Shown: positions 10,340 to 23,973 of the stretch, one piece after another
Position numbering within the stretch: the first letter of the stretch is position 1
Layout: every line of letters starts with the position of its first letter
Assembly: GCF_051020975.1 (NCBI RefSeq)
Contig: NC_135032.1
Coordinates: 310,001 to 374,000 of the forward strand
Origin: Osmia lignaria lignaria
Taxonomy: Eukaryota; Arthropoda; Insecta; Hymenoptera; Megachilidae
DNA: 64,000 nucleotides
Direction: 5' to 3'
Position numbers and translations under genes: made by a program
The notes under the pieces: model-generated
What the model was told of the DNA's origin: nothing
The model's database searches: none
What the model saw: the letters and a program-made list of their open reading frames with translations, nothing else

Positions 10340-11426
10340 AATCTACGCTTCTGATCAAAAAATATCATAGAACATAAATTGTAGGAAACATAATTCTCTA
10401 CAAAAAAGGTCTCTTAACATTTTGCCATAGCTCGCTTCGTTTCCGAGATATTTGCAGATATATCTCAAGGGAAGGGGCCTGACGGACATATTTCGAGATA
10501 TTTCTTCTTCTTGTTGTTCTTCTTCTGCACAGCTAAGCTGGAAGTGGCATTTGCGGCTCGCACTAGTGCAGAGTTATCTCAAAGAAAGGGGCCACGGTGT
10601 TTCTGTATCCCTATTATGTTGGTGCGGCTTCGGAACTTTTAAATATCTCGATATATCTCGAAAACTACGCTTCTGATCAAAAAATATCATAGAACATAAA
10701 TTGTAGGAAACTTAATTCTCTACAAAAAAGGTCTCTTAACATTTTGCCATAGCTCTCTTCGTTTCCGAGATATTTGCAGATTTATCTCAAGGGAAGGGGC
10801 CTGACGGACATATTTCGAGATATTTCTTCTTCTTGTTGTTCTTCTTCTGCACAGCTAAGCTGGAAGTGGCATTTGCAGCTCGCAATAGTGCAGAGTTATC
10901 TCAAAGAAAGGGGCCACTGTGTTTCTGTATCTCTATTATGTTGGTGCGGCTTCGGAACTGTTAAACATCTTGATATATCTCGAGAACTACGCATCTGATC
11001 AAAAAATATCAGAGAACATAAAAAGTAGGAAACTTAATTCTCTACAAAAAAGGTCTCTTAACATTTTGCCATAGCTCGCTTCGTTTCCGAGATATTTGCA
11101 GATTTATCTCAAGGGAAGGGGCCTGTCGGACATATTTCGAGATATTTCTTCTTCTTGTTGTTCTTCTTCTGCACAGCTAAGCTGCAAGTGGCATTTGCGG
11201 CTCGCACTAGTGCAGAGTTATCTCAAAGAAAGGGGCCACGGTGTTTCTGTATCTCTATTATGTTGGTGCGGCTTCGGAACTTTTAAATATCTCGATATAT
11301 CTCGAAAACTACGCTTCTGATCAAAAAATATCATAGAACATAAATTGTAGGAAACATAATTCTCTATAAAAAACGTCTCTTAACATTTTGCCATAGCTCG
11401 CTTCGTTTCCGAGATATTTGCAGATA

Positions 11427-13538
11427 TATCTCAAGGGAAGGGGCCTGACGGACATATTTCGAGATATTTCTTCTTCTTGTTGTTCTTCTTCTGCACAGCT
11501 AAGCTGGAAGTGGCATTTGCAGCTCGCAATAGTGCAGAGTTATCTCAAAGAAAGGGGCCACTGTGTTTCTGTATCTCTATTATGTTGGTGCGGCTTCGGA
11601 ACTTTTAAATATCTTGATATATCTCGAGAACTACGCATCTGATCAAAAAATATCAGAGAACATAAAAAGTAGGAAACTTAATTCTCTACAAAAAAGGTCT
11701 CTTAACATTTTGCCATAGCTCGCTTCGTTTCCGAGATATTTGCAGATTTATCTCAAGGGAAGGGGCCTGACGGACATATTTCGAGATATTTCTTCTTCTT
11801 GTTGTTCTTCTTCTGCACAGCTAAGCTGGACGTGGCATTTGCGGCTCGCACTAGTGCAGAGTTATCTCAAAGAAAGGGGCCACGGTGTTTCTGTATCTCT
11901 ATTATGTTGGTGCGGCTTCGGAACTTTTAAATATCTCGATATATCTCGAAAACTACGCTTCTGATCAAAAAATATCATAGAACATAAATTGTAGGAAACA
12001 TAATTCTCTATAAAAAACGTCTCTTAACATTTTGCCATAGCTCGCTTCGTTTCCGAGATATTTGCAGATTCAGCTCAAAGGAACTGGCCTGACCGACATA
12101 TTTCGAGATATTTCTTCTTCTTGTTGTTCTTCCTCTGCACAGCTAAGCTGGAAGTGGCATTTGCGGCTCGCACTAGTGCAGAGTTATCTCAAAGAAAGGG
12201 GCCACGGTGTTTCTGTATCTCTATTATGTTGGTGCGGCTTCGGAACTTTTAAATATCTCGATACATCTCGAAAACTACGCTTCTGATCAAAAAATATCAT
12301 ACAACCTAAATTGTAGGAACCATAATTCTCTACAAAAAAGGTCTCTTAGCATTTTGCCATAGCTCGCTTCGTTTCCGAGATATTTGCAGATATATGTCAA
12401 GGGAAGGGGCCTGACGGACATATTTCGAGATATTTCTTCTTCTTGTTGTACTTCTTCTGCACAGCTAAGCTGGAAGTGGCATTTGCAGCTCGCAATAGTG
12501 CAGCGTTATCTCAAAGAAAGGGGCCACGGTGTTTCTGTATCTCTATTATGTTGGTGCGGCTTCGGAACTTTTAAATATCTTGATATATCTCGAGAACTAC
12601 GCATCTGATCAAAAAATATCATAGAACATAAAAAGTAGGAAACTTAATTCTCTACAAAAAAGGTCTCTTAACATTTTGCCATAGCTCTCTTCGTTTCCGA
12701 GATATTTGCAGATTTATCTCAAGGGAAGGGGCCTGACGGACATATTTCGAGATATTTCTTCTTCTTGTTGTTCTTCTTCTGCACAGCTAAGCTGGAAGTG
12801 GCATTTGCAGCTCGCAATAGTGCAGAGTTATCTCAAAGAAAGGGGCCACTGTGTTTCTGTATCTCTATTATGTTGGTGCGGCTTCGGAACTTTTAAATAT
12901 CTTGATATATCTCGAGAACTACGCATCTGATCAAAAAATATCAGAGAACATAAAAAGTAGGAAACTTAATTCTCTACAAAAAAGGTCTCTTAACATTTTG
13001 CCATAGCTCGCTTCGTTTCCGAGATATTTGCAGATTTATCTCAAGGGAAGGGGCCTGACGGACATATTTCGAGATATTTCTTCTTCTTGTTGTTCTTCTT
13101 CTGCACAGCTAAGCTGGACGTGGCATTTGCGGCTCGCACTAGTGCAGAGTTATCTCAAAGAAAGGGGCCACGGTGTTTCTGTATCTCTATTATGTTGGTG
13201 CGGCTTCGGAACTTTTAAATATCTCGATATATCTCGAAAACTACGCTTCTGATCAAAAAATATCATAGAACATAAATTGTAGGAAACATAATTCTCTATA
13301 AAAAACGTCTCTTAACATTTTGCCATAGCTCGCTTCGTTTCCGAGATATTTGCAGATTCAGCTCAAAGGAACTGGCCTGACGGACATATTTCGAGATATT
13401 TCTTCTTCTTGTTGTTCTTCCTCTGCACAGCTAAGCTGGCAGTGGCATTTGCGGCTCGCACTAGTGCAGAGTTATCTCAAAGAAAGGGGCCACGGTGTTT
13501 CTGTACCTCTATTATGTTGGTGCGGCTTCGGAACTTTT
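11427..13538 (+). repeat. Tetramer (1288-bp) higher-order duplication
   Basis: Positions 11427-12250 align to 12715-13538 at four monomers' distance. Shared private variants are CCACTGTG, ATCAGAGAAC, GCTGGACGTGG and CTCTATAAAAAACG. The third monomer of each copy has diverged at a few sites (GACCGAC at 12093 region, GGCAGTGG at 13440 region, GTACCTC at 13505 region). The monomer at 10774 carries the same CCACTGTG and ATCAGAG markers, so a related unit lies just upstream. Confidence 0.82.
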
Positions 13539-13671
13539 AAATATCTCGATATATCTCGAAAACTACGCTTCTGATCAAAAAATATCATAGAACATAAATT
13601 GTAGGAAACAGAATTCTCTACAAAAAAGGTCTCTCAACATTTTGCCATAGCTCGCTTCGTTTCCGAGATAT

Positions 13672-15281
13672 TTGCAGATATATCTCAAGGGAAGGGGCCT
13701 GACGGACATATTTCGAGATATTTCTTCTTCTTGTTGTTCTTCTTCTGCACAGCTAAGCTGGAAGTGGCATTTGCGGCTCGCACTAGTGCAGAGTTATCTC
13801 AAAGAAAGGGGCCACGGTGTTTCTGTATCTCTATTATGTTGGTGCGGCTTTGGAACTTTTAAATATCTCGATATATCTCGAAAACTACGCTTCTGATCAA
13901 AAAATATCATAGAACATAAATTGTAGGAAACATAATTCTCTACAAAAAAGGTCTCTGAACATTTTGCCATAGCTCGCTTCGTTTCCGAGATATTTGCAGA
14001 TATATCTCAAGGGAAGGGGCCTGACGGACATATTTCGAGATATTTCTTCTTCTTGTTGTTCTTCTTCTGCACAGCTAAGCTGGAAGTGGCATTTGCGGCT
14101 CGCACTAGTGCAGAGTTATCTCAAAGAAAGGGGCCACGGTGTTTCTGTATCCCTATTATGTTGGTGCGGCTTCGGAACTTTTAAATATCTCGATATATCT
14201 CGAAAACTACGCTTCTGATCAAAAAATATCATAGAACATAAATTGTAGGAAACTTAATTCTCTACAAAAAAGGTCTCTTAACATTTTGCCATAGCTCTCT
14301 TCGTTTCCGAGATATTTGCAGATTTATCTCAAGGGAAGGGGCCTGACGGACATATTTCGAGATATTTCTTCTTCTTGTTGTTCTTCTTCTGCACAGCTAA
14401 GCTGGAAGTGGCATTTGCAGCTCGCAATAGTGCAGAGTTATCTCAAAGAAAGGGGCCACGGTGTTTCTGTATCTCTATTATGTTGGTGCGGCTTCGGAAC
14501 TTTTAAATATCTTGATATATCTCGAGAACTACGCATCTGATCAAAAAATATCATAGAACATAAAAAGTAGGAAACTTAATTCTCTACAAAAAAGGTCTCT
14601 TAACATTTTGCCATAGCTCGCTTCGTTTCCGAGATATTTGCAGATTTATCTCAAGGGAAGGGGCCTGACGGACATATTTCGAGATATTTCTTCTTCTTGT
14701 TGTTCTTCTTCTGCACAGCTAAGCTGGAAGTGGCACTTGCGGCTCGCACTAGTGCAGAGTTATCTCAAAGAAAGGGGCCACGGTGTTTCTGTATCCCTAT
14801 TATGTTGGTGCGGCTTCGGAACTTTTAAATATCTCGATATATCTCGAAAACTACGCTTCTGATCAAAAAATATCATAGAACATAAATTGTAGGAAACTTA
14901 ATTCTCTACAAAAAAGGTCTCTTAACATTTTGCCATAGCTCTCTTCGTTTCCGAGATATTTGCAGATTTATCTCAAGGGAAGGGGCCTGACGGACATATT
15001 TCGAGATATTTCTTCTTCTTGTTGTTCTTCTTCTGCACAGCTAAGCTGGAAGTGGCACTTGCGGCTCGCACTAGTGCAGAGTTATCTCAAAGAAAGGGGC
15101 CACGGTGTTTCTGTATCCCTATTATGTTGGTGCGGCTTCGGAACTTTTAAATATCTCGATATATCTCGAAAACTACGCTTCTGATCAAAAAATATCGTAG
15201 AACATAAATTGTAGGAAACTTAATTCTCTACAAAAAAGGTCTCTTAACATTTTGCCATAGCTCTCTTCGTTTCCGAGATAT
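13672..15281 (+). repeat. Five monomers without clear higher-order order
   Basis: Mostly type B monomers with one type A (14316). Two adjacent copies (14638, 14960) share GGCACTTGCGG, which points to duplication of a single monomer. The GGCTTTGGAAC and TCTCTGAACATT variants, frequent in the next region, first appear here (13850, 13955). Confidence 0.75.
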
Positions 15282-18200
15282 TTGCAGATTTATCTCAAGG
15301 GAAGGGGCCTGACGGACATATTTCGAGATATTTCTTCTTCTTGTTGTTCTTCTTCTGCACAGCTAAGCTGGAAGTGGCATTTGCAGCTCGCAATAGTGCA
15401 GAGTTATCTCAAAGAAAGGGGCCACGGTGTTTCTGTATCTCTATTATGTTGGTGCGGCTTCGGAACTTTTAAATATCTTGATATATCTCGAGAACTACGC
15501 ATCTGAACAAAAAATATCATAGAACATAAAAAGTAGGAAACTTAATTCTCTACAAAAAAGGTCTCTTAACATTGTGCCATAGCTCGCTTCGTTTCCGAGA
15601 TATTTGCAGATTTATCTCAAGGGAAGGGGCCTGACGGACATATTTCGAGATATTTCTTCTTCTTGTTGTTCTTCTTCTGCACAGCTAAGCTGGAAGTGGC
15701 ATTTGCGGCTCGCACTAGTGCAGAGTTATCTCAAAGAAAGGGGCCACGGTGTTTCTGTATCTCTATTATGTTGGTGCGGCTTCGGAACTTTTAAATATCT
15801 CGATATATCTCGAAAACTAGGCTTCTGATCAAAAAATATCATAGAACATAAATTGTAGGAAACATAATTCTCTACAAAAAAGGTCTCTTAACATTTTGCC
15901 ATAGCTCGCTTCGTTTCCGAGATATTTGCAGATTTATCTCAAGGGAAGGGGCCTGACGGACATATTTCGAGATATTTCTTCTTCTTGTTGTTCTTCTTCT
16001 GCACAGCTAAGCTGGAAGTGGCATTTGCGGCTCGCACTAGTGCAGATTTATCTCAAAGAAAGGGGCCACGGTGTTTCTGTATCCCTATTATGTTGGTGCG
16101 GCTTCAGAACTTTTAAATATCTCGATATATCTCGAAAACTACGCTTCTGATCAAAAAATATCATAGAACACAAATAGTAGGAAACATAATTCTCTATAAA
16201 AAAGGTCTCTTAACATTTTGCCATAGCTCACTTCGTTTCCGAGATATTTGCAGATTCAGCTCAAAGGAACTGGCCTGACGGACATATTTCGAGATATTTC
16301 TTCTTCTTGTTGTTCTTCCTCTGCACAGCTAAGCTGGAAGTGGCATTTGCGGCTCGCACTAGTGCAGAGTTATCTCAAAGAAAGGGGCCACGGTGTTTCT
16401 GTATCTCTATTATGTTGGTGCGGCTTTGGAACTTTTAAATATCTCGATATATCTCGAAAACTACGCTTCTGATCAAAAAATATCATAGAACATAAATTGT
16501 AGGAAACATAATTCTCTACAAAAAAGGTCTCTGAACATTTTGCCATAGCTCGCTTCGTTTCCGAGATATTTGCAGATATATCTCAAGAGAAGGGGCCTGA
16601 CGGACATATTTCGAGATATTTCTTCTTCTTGTTGTTCTTCTTCTGCACAGCTAAGCTGGAAGTGGCATTTGCGGCTCGCACTAGTGCAGAGTTATCTCAA
16701 AGAAAGGGGCCACGGTGTTTCTGTATCTCTATTATGTTGGTGCGGCTTTGGAACTTTTAAATATCTCGATATATCTCGAAAACTACGCTTCTGATCAAAA
16801 AATATCATAGAACATAAATTGTAGGAAACATAATTCTCTACAAAAAAGGTCTCTGAACATTTTGCCATAGCTCTCTTCGTTTCCGAGATATTTGCAGATA
16901 TATCTCAAGGGAAGGGGCCTGACGGACATATTTCGAGATATTTCTTCTTCTTGTTGTTCTTCTTCTGCACAGCTAAGCTGGAAGTGGCATTTGCGGCTCG
17001 CACTAGTGCAGAGTTATCTCAAAGAAAGGGGCCACGGTGTTTCTGTATCCCTATTATGTTGGTGCGGCTTCGGAACTTTTAAATATCTCGATATATCTCG
17101 AAAACTACGCTTCTGATCAAAAAATATCATAGAACATAAATTGTAGGAAACTTAATTCTCTACAAAAAAGGTCTCTTAACATTTTGCCATAGCTCTCTTC
17201 GTTTCCGAGATATTTGCAGATTTATCTCAAGGGAAGGGGCCTGACGGACATATTTCGAGATATTTCTTCTTCTTGTTGTTCTTCTTCTGCACAGCTAAGC
17301 TGGAAGTGGCATTTGCAGCTCGCAATAGTGCAGAGTTATCTCAAAGAAAGGGGCCACGGTGTTTCTGTATCTCTATTATGTTGGTGCGGCTTCGGAACTT
17401 TTAAATATCTTGATATATCTCGAGAACTACGCATCTGATCAAAAAATATCATAGAACATAAAAAGTAGGAAACTTAATTCTCTACAAAAAAGGTCTCTTA
17501 ACATTTTGCCATAGCTCGCTTCGTTTCCGAGATATTTGCAGATTTATCTCAAGGGAAGGGGCCTGACGGACATATTTCGAGATATTTCTTCTTCTTGTTG
17601 TTCTTCTTCTGCACAGCTAAGCTGGAAGTGGCACTTGCGGCTCGCACTAGTGCAGAGTTATCTCAAAGAAAGGGGCCACGGTGTTTCTGTATCTCTATTA
17701 TGTTGGTGCGGCTTCGGAACTTTTAAATATCTTGATATATCTCGAGAACTACGCATCTGAACAAAAAATATCATAGAACATAAAAAGTAGGAAACTTAAT
17801 TCTCTACAAAAAAGGTCTCTTAACATTGTGCCATAGCTCGCTTCGTTTCCGAGATATTTGCAGATTTATCTCAAGGGAAGGGGCCTGACGGACATATTTC
17901 GAGATATTTCTTCTTCTTGTTGTTCTTCTTCTGCACAGCTAAGCTGGAAGTGGCATTTGCGGCTCGCACTAGTGCAGAGTTATCTCAAAGAAAGGGGCCA
18001 CGGTGTTTCTGTATCTCTATTATGTTGGTGCGGCTTTGGAACTTTTAAATATCTCGATATATCTCGAAAACTACGCTTCTGATCAAAAAATATCATAGAA
18101 CATAAATTGTAGGAAACATAATTCTCTACAAAAAAGGTCTCTGAACATTTTGCCATAGCTCGCTTCGTTTCCGAGATATTTGCAGATATATCTCAAGAGA

Positions 18201-19242
18201 AGGGGCCTGACGGACATATTTCGAGATATTTCTTCTTCTTGTTGTTCTTCTTCTGCACAGCTAAGCTGGAAGTGGCATTTGCGGCTCGCACTAGTGCAGA
18301 GTTATCTCAAAGAAAGGGGCCACGGTGTTTCTGTATCCCTATTATGTTGGTGCGGCTTCGGAACTTTTAAATATCTCGATATATCTCGAAAACTACGCTT
18401 CTGATCAAAAAATATTATAGAACATAAATTGTAGGAAACTTAATTCTCTACAAAAAAGGTCTCTTAACATGTTGCCATAGCTCTCTTCGTTTCCGAGATA
18501 TTTGCAGATTTATCTCAAGGGAAGGGGCCTGACGGACATATTTCGAGATATTTCTTCTTCTTGTTGTTCTTCTTCTGCACAGCTAAGCTGGAAGTGGCAT
18601 TTGCAGCTCGCAATAGTGCAGAGTTATCTCAAAGAAAGGGGCCACGGTGTTTCTGTATCTCTATTATGTTGGTGCGGCTTCGGAACTTTTAAATATCTTG
18701 ATATATCTCGAGAACTACGCATCTGATCAAAAAATATCATAGAACATAAAAAGTAGGAAACTTAATTCTCTACAAAAAAGGTCTCTTAACATTTTGCCAT
18801 AGCTCGCTTCGTTTCCGAGATATTTGCAGATTTATCTCAAGGGAAGGGGCCTGACGGACATATTTCGAGATATTTCTTCTTCTTGTTGTTCTTCTTCTGC
18901 ACAGCTAAGCTGGAAGTGGCATTTGCGGCTCGCACTAGTGCAGAGTTATCTCAAAGAAAGGGGCCACGGTGTTTCTGTATCCCTATTATGTTGGTGCGGC
19001 TTCGGAACTTTTAAATATCTCGATATATCTCGAAAACTACGCTTCTGATCAAAAAATATCGTAGAACATAAATTGTAGGAAACTTAATTCTCTACAAAAA
19101 AGGTCTCTTAACATTTTGCCATAGCTCTCTTCGTTTCCGAGATATTTGCAGATTTATCTCAAGGGAAGGGGCCTGACGGACATATTTCGAGATATTTCTT
19201 CTTCTTGTTGTTCTTCTTCTGCACAGCTAAGCTGGAAGTGGC

Positions 19243-21118
19243 ATTTGCAGCTCGCAATAGTGCAGAGTTATCTCAAAGAAAGGGGCCACGGTGTTTCTGT
19301 ATCTCTATTATGTTGGTGCGGCTTCGGAACTTTTAAATATCTTGATATATCTCGAGAACTACGCATCTGAACAAAAAATATCATAGAACATAAAAAGTAG
19401 GAAACTTAATTCTCTACAAAAAAGGTCTCTTAACATTGTGCCATAGCTCGCTTCGTTTCCGAGATATTTGCAGATTTATCTCAAGGGAAGGGGCCTGACG
19501 GACATATTTCGAGATATTTCTTCTTCTTGTTGTTCTTCTTCTGCACAGCTAAGCTGGAAGTGGCATTTGCGGCTCGCACTAGTGCAGAGTTATCTCAAAG
19601 AAAGGGGCCACGGTGTTTCTGTATCTCTATTATGTTGGTGCGGCTTCGGAACTTTTAAATATCTCGATATATCTCGAAAACTAGGCTTCTGATCAAAAAA
19701 TATCATAGAACATAAATTGTAGGAAACATAATTCTCTACAAAAAAGGTCTCTTAACATTTTGCCATAGCTCGCTTCGTTTCCGAGATATTTGCAGATTTA
19801 TCTCAAGGGAAGGGGCCTGACGGACATATTTCGAGATATTTCTTCTTCTTGTTGTTCTTCTTCTGCACAGCTAAGCTGGAAGTGGCATTTGCGGCTCGCA
19901 CTAGTGCAGATTTATCTCAAAGAAAGGGGCCACGGTGTTTCTGTATCCCTATTATGTTGGTGCGGCTTCGGAACTTTTAAATATCTCGATATATCTCGAA
20001 AACTACGCTTCTGATCAAAAAATATCATAGAACACAAATAGTAGGAAACATAATTCTCTATAAAAAAGGTCTCTTAACATTTTGCCATAGCTCACTTCGT
20101 TTCCGAGATATTTGCAGATTCAGCTCAAAGGAACTGGCCTGACGGACATATTTCGAGATATTTCTTCTTCTTGTTGTTCTTCCTCTGCACAGCTAAGCTG
20201 GAAGTGGCATTTGCAGCTCGCAATAGTGCAGAGTTATCTCAAAGAAAGGGGCCACGGTGTTTCTCTATCTCTATTATGTTGGTGCGGGTTCGGAACTTTT
20301 AAATATCTTGATATATCTCGAGAACTACGCATCTGATCAAAAAATATCATAGAACATAAAAAGTAGGAAACTTAATTCTCTACAAAAAAGGTCTCTTAAC
20401 ATTTTGCCATAACTCGCTTCGTTTCCGAGATATTTGCAGATTTATCTCAAGGGAAGGGGCCTGACGGACATATTTCGAGATATTTCTTCTTCTTGTTGTT
20501 CTTCTTCTGCACAGCTAAGCTGGAAGTGGCATTTGCGGCTCGCACTAGTGCAGAGTTATCTCAAAGAAAGGGGCCACGGTGTTTCTGTATCTCTATTATG
20601 TTGGTGCGGCTTCGGAACTTTTAAATATCTCGATATATCTCGAAAACTGCGCTTCTGATCAAAAAATATCATAGAACATAAAAAGTAGGAAACTTAATTC
20701 TCTACAAAAAAGGTCTCTTAACATTTTGCCATAGCTCGCTTCGTTTCCGAGATATTTGCAGATTTATCTCAAGGGAAGGGGCCTGACGGACATATTTCGA
20801 GATATTTCTTCTTCTTGTTGTTCTTCTTCTGCACAGCTAAGCTGGAAGTGGCATTTGCGGCTCGCACTAGTGCAGAGTTATCTCAAAGAAAGGGGCCACG
20901 GTGTTTCTGTATCCCTATTATGTTGGTGCGGCTTCGGAACTTTTAAATATCTCGATATATCTCGAAAACTACGCTTCTGATCAAAAAATATCGTAGAACA
21001 TAAATTGTAGGAAACTTAATTCTCTACAAAAAAGGTCTCTTAACATTTTGCCATAGCTCTCTTCGTTTCCGAGATATTTGCAGATTTATCTCAAGGGAAG
21101 GGGCCTGACGGACATATT
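19243..21118 (+). repeat. Long-range block copy 1 (paired with 31476-33351)
   Basis: Nearly six monomers that recur 12,233 bp downstream (38 monomers minus the two deletions between them). Shared rare variants are GTTTCTCTATCTC with GGTGCGGGTTCGG (20260-20290) and GCCATAACTCGC (20405). I count three differences: 20207 G/C, 20649 G/A and 20969 C/G, given as this copy against the other. Confidence 0.87.
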
Positions 21119-23660
21119 CCGAGATATTTCTTCTTCTTGTTGTTCTTCCTCTGCACAGCTAAGCTGGAAGTGGCATTTGCAGCTCGCAATAGTGCAGAGT
21201 TATCTCAAAGAAAGGGGCCACGGTGTTTCTGTATCTCTATTATGTTGGTGCGGCTTCGGAACTTTTAAATATCTTGATATATCTCGAGAACTACGCATCT
21301 GAACAAAAAATATCATAGAACATAGAAAGTAGGAAACTTAATTCTCTACAAAAAAGGTCTCTTAACATTGTGCCATAGCTCGCTTCGTTTCCGAGATATT
21401 TGCAGATTTATCTCAAGGGAAGGGGCCTGACGGACATATTTCGAGATATTTCTTCTTCTTGTTGTTCTTCTTCTGCACAGCTAAGCTGGAAGTGGCATTT
21501 GCGGCTCGCACTAGTGCAGATTTATCTCAAAGAAAGGGGCCACGGTGTTTCTGTATCCCTATTATGTTGGTGCGGCTTCGGAACTTTTAAATATCTCGAT
21601 ATATCTCGAAAACTACGCTTCTGATCAAAAAATATCATAGAACACAAATAGTAGGAAATATAATTCTCTATAAAAAAGGTCTCTTAACATTTTGCCATAG
21701 CTCACTTCGTTTCCGAGATATTTGCAGATTCAGCTCAAAGGAACTGGCCTGACGGACATATTTCGAGATATTTCTTCTTCTTGTTGTTCTTCCTCTGCAC
21801 AGCTAAGCTGGAAGTGGCATTTGCGGCTCGCACTAGTGCAGAGTTATCTCAAAGAAAGGGGCCACGGTGTTTCTGTATCTCTATTATGTTGGTGCGGCTT
21901 TGGAACTTTTAAATATCTCGATATATCTCGAAAACTACGCTTCTGATCAAAAAATATCATAGAACATAAATTGTAGGAAACATAATTCTCTACAAAAAAG
22001 GTCTCTGAACATTTTGCCATAGCTCGCTTCGTTTCCGAGATATTTGCAGATATATCTCAAGGGAAGGGGCCTGACGGACATATTTCGAGATATTTCTTCT
22101 TCTTGTTGTTCTTCTTCTGCACAGCTAAGCTGGAAGTGGCATTTGCGGCTCGCACTAGTGCAGAGTTATCTCAAAGAAAGGGGCCACGGTGTTTCTGTAT
22201 CTCTATTATGTTGGTGCGGCTTCGGAACTTTTAAATATCTCGATATATCTCGAAAACTACGCTTCTGATCAAAAAATATCATAGAACATAAAAAGTAGGA
22301 AACTTAATTCTCTACAAAAAAGGTCTCTTAACATTTTGCCATAGCTCGCTTCGTTTCCGAGATATTTGCAGATTTATCTCAAGGGAAGGGGCCTGACGGA
22401 CATATTTCGAGATATTTCTTCTTCTTGTTGTTCTTCTTCTGCACAGCTAAGCTGGAAGTGGCATTTGCGGCTCGCACTAGTGCAGAGTTATCTCAAAGAA
22501 AGGGGCCACGGTGTTTCTGTATCCCTATTATGTTGGTGCGGCTTCGGAACTTTTAAATATCTCGATATATCTCGAAAACTACGCTTCTGATCAAAAAATA
22601 TCGTAGAACATAAATTGTAGGAAACTTAATTCTCTACAAAAAAGGTCTCTTAACATTTTGCCATAGCTCTCTTCGTTTCCGAGATATTTGCAGATTTATC
22701 TCAAGGGAAGGGGCCTGACGGACATATTTCGAGATATTTCTTCTTCTTGTTGTTCTTCCTCTGCACAGCTAAGCTGGAAGTGGCATTTGCAGCTCGCAAT
22801 AGTGCAGAGTTATCTCAAAGAAAGGGGCCACGGTGTTTCTGTATCTCTATTATGTTGGTGCGGCTTCGGAACTTTTAAATATCTTGATATATCTCGAGAA
22901 CTACGCATCTGAACAAAAAATATCATAGAACATAGAAAGTAGGAAACTTAATTCTCTACAAAAAAGGTCTCTTAACATTGTGCCATAGCTCGCTTCGTTT
23001 CCGAGATATTTGCAGATTTATCTCAAGGGAAGGGGCCTGACGGACATATTTCGAGATATTTCTTCTTCTTGTTGTTCTTCTTCTGCACAGCTAAGCTGGA
23101 AGTGGCATTTGCGGCTCGCACTAGTGCAGATTTATCTCAAAGAAAGGGGCCACGGTGTTTCTGTATCCCTATTATGTTGGTGCGGCTTCGGAACTTTTAA
23201 ATATCTCGATATATCTCGAAAACTACGCTTCTGATCAAAAAATATCATAGAACACAAATAGTAGGAAATATAATTCTCTATAAAAAAGGTCTCTTAACAT
23301 TTTGCCATAGCTCACTTCGTTTCCGAGATATTTGCAGATTCAGCTCAAAGGAACTGGCCTGACGGACATATTTCGAGATATTTCTTCTTCTTGTTGTTCT
23401 TCCTCTGCACAGCTAAGCTGGAAGTGGCATTTGCGGCTCGCACTAGTGCAGAGTTATCTCAAAGAAAGGGGCCACGGTGTTTCTGTATCTCTATTATGTT
23501 GGTGCGGCTTTGGAACTTTTAAATATCTCGATATATCTCGAAAACTACGCTTCTGATCAAAAAATATCATAGAACATAAATTGTAGGAAACATAATTCTC
23601 TACAAAAAAGGTCTCTGAACATTTTGCCATAGCTCGCTTCGTTTCCGAGATATTTGCAGA
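20650..23660 (+). repeat. Pentamer (1610-bp) tandem duplication
   Basis: Positions 20650-22050 align to 22260-23660 with one difference seen (21119 C against 22729 T). Shared rare variants include TCGTAGAACATAAATTG, CATAGAAAGTAGG and GTAGGAAATATAATTC. The duplication ends at the monomer with the 2-bp deletion (23654), which the first copy lacks, so that deletion occurred after the duplication or lies just beyond it. Confidence 0.88.
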
Positions 23661-23973
23661 TATCTCAAGGGAAGGGGCCTGACGGACATATTTCGAGATA
23701 TTTCTTCTTCTTGTTGTTCTTCTTCTGCACAGCTAAGCTGGAAGTGGCATTTGCGGCTCGCACTAGTGCAGAGTTATCTCAAAGAAAGGGGCCACGGTGT
23801 TTCTGTATCCCTATTATGTTGGTGCGGCTTCGGAACTTTTAAATATCTCGATATATCTCGAAAACTACGCTTCTGATCAAAAAATATCATAGAACATAAA
23901 TTGTAGGAAACTTAATTCTCTACAAAAAAGGTCTCTTAACATTTTGCCATAGCTCTCTTCGTTTCCGAGATAT
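23654..23973 (+). repeat. Monomer with 2-bp deletion (320 bp)
   Basis: The start reads CAGATATCTCAAGG where related copies read CAGATATATCTCAAGG, a loss of one AT unit from a short AT run near 23660. This is the only 320-bp step in the window and it is private to this copy. The loss is consistent with replication slippage. Confidence 0.92.
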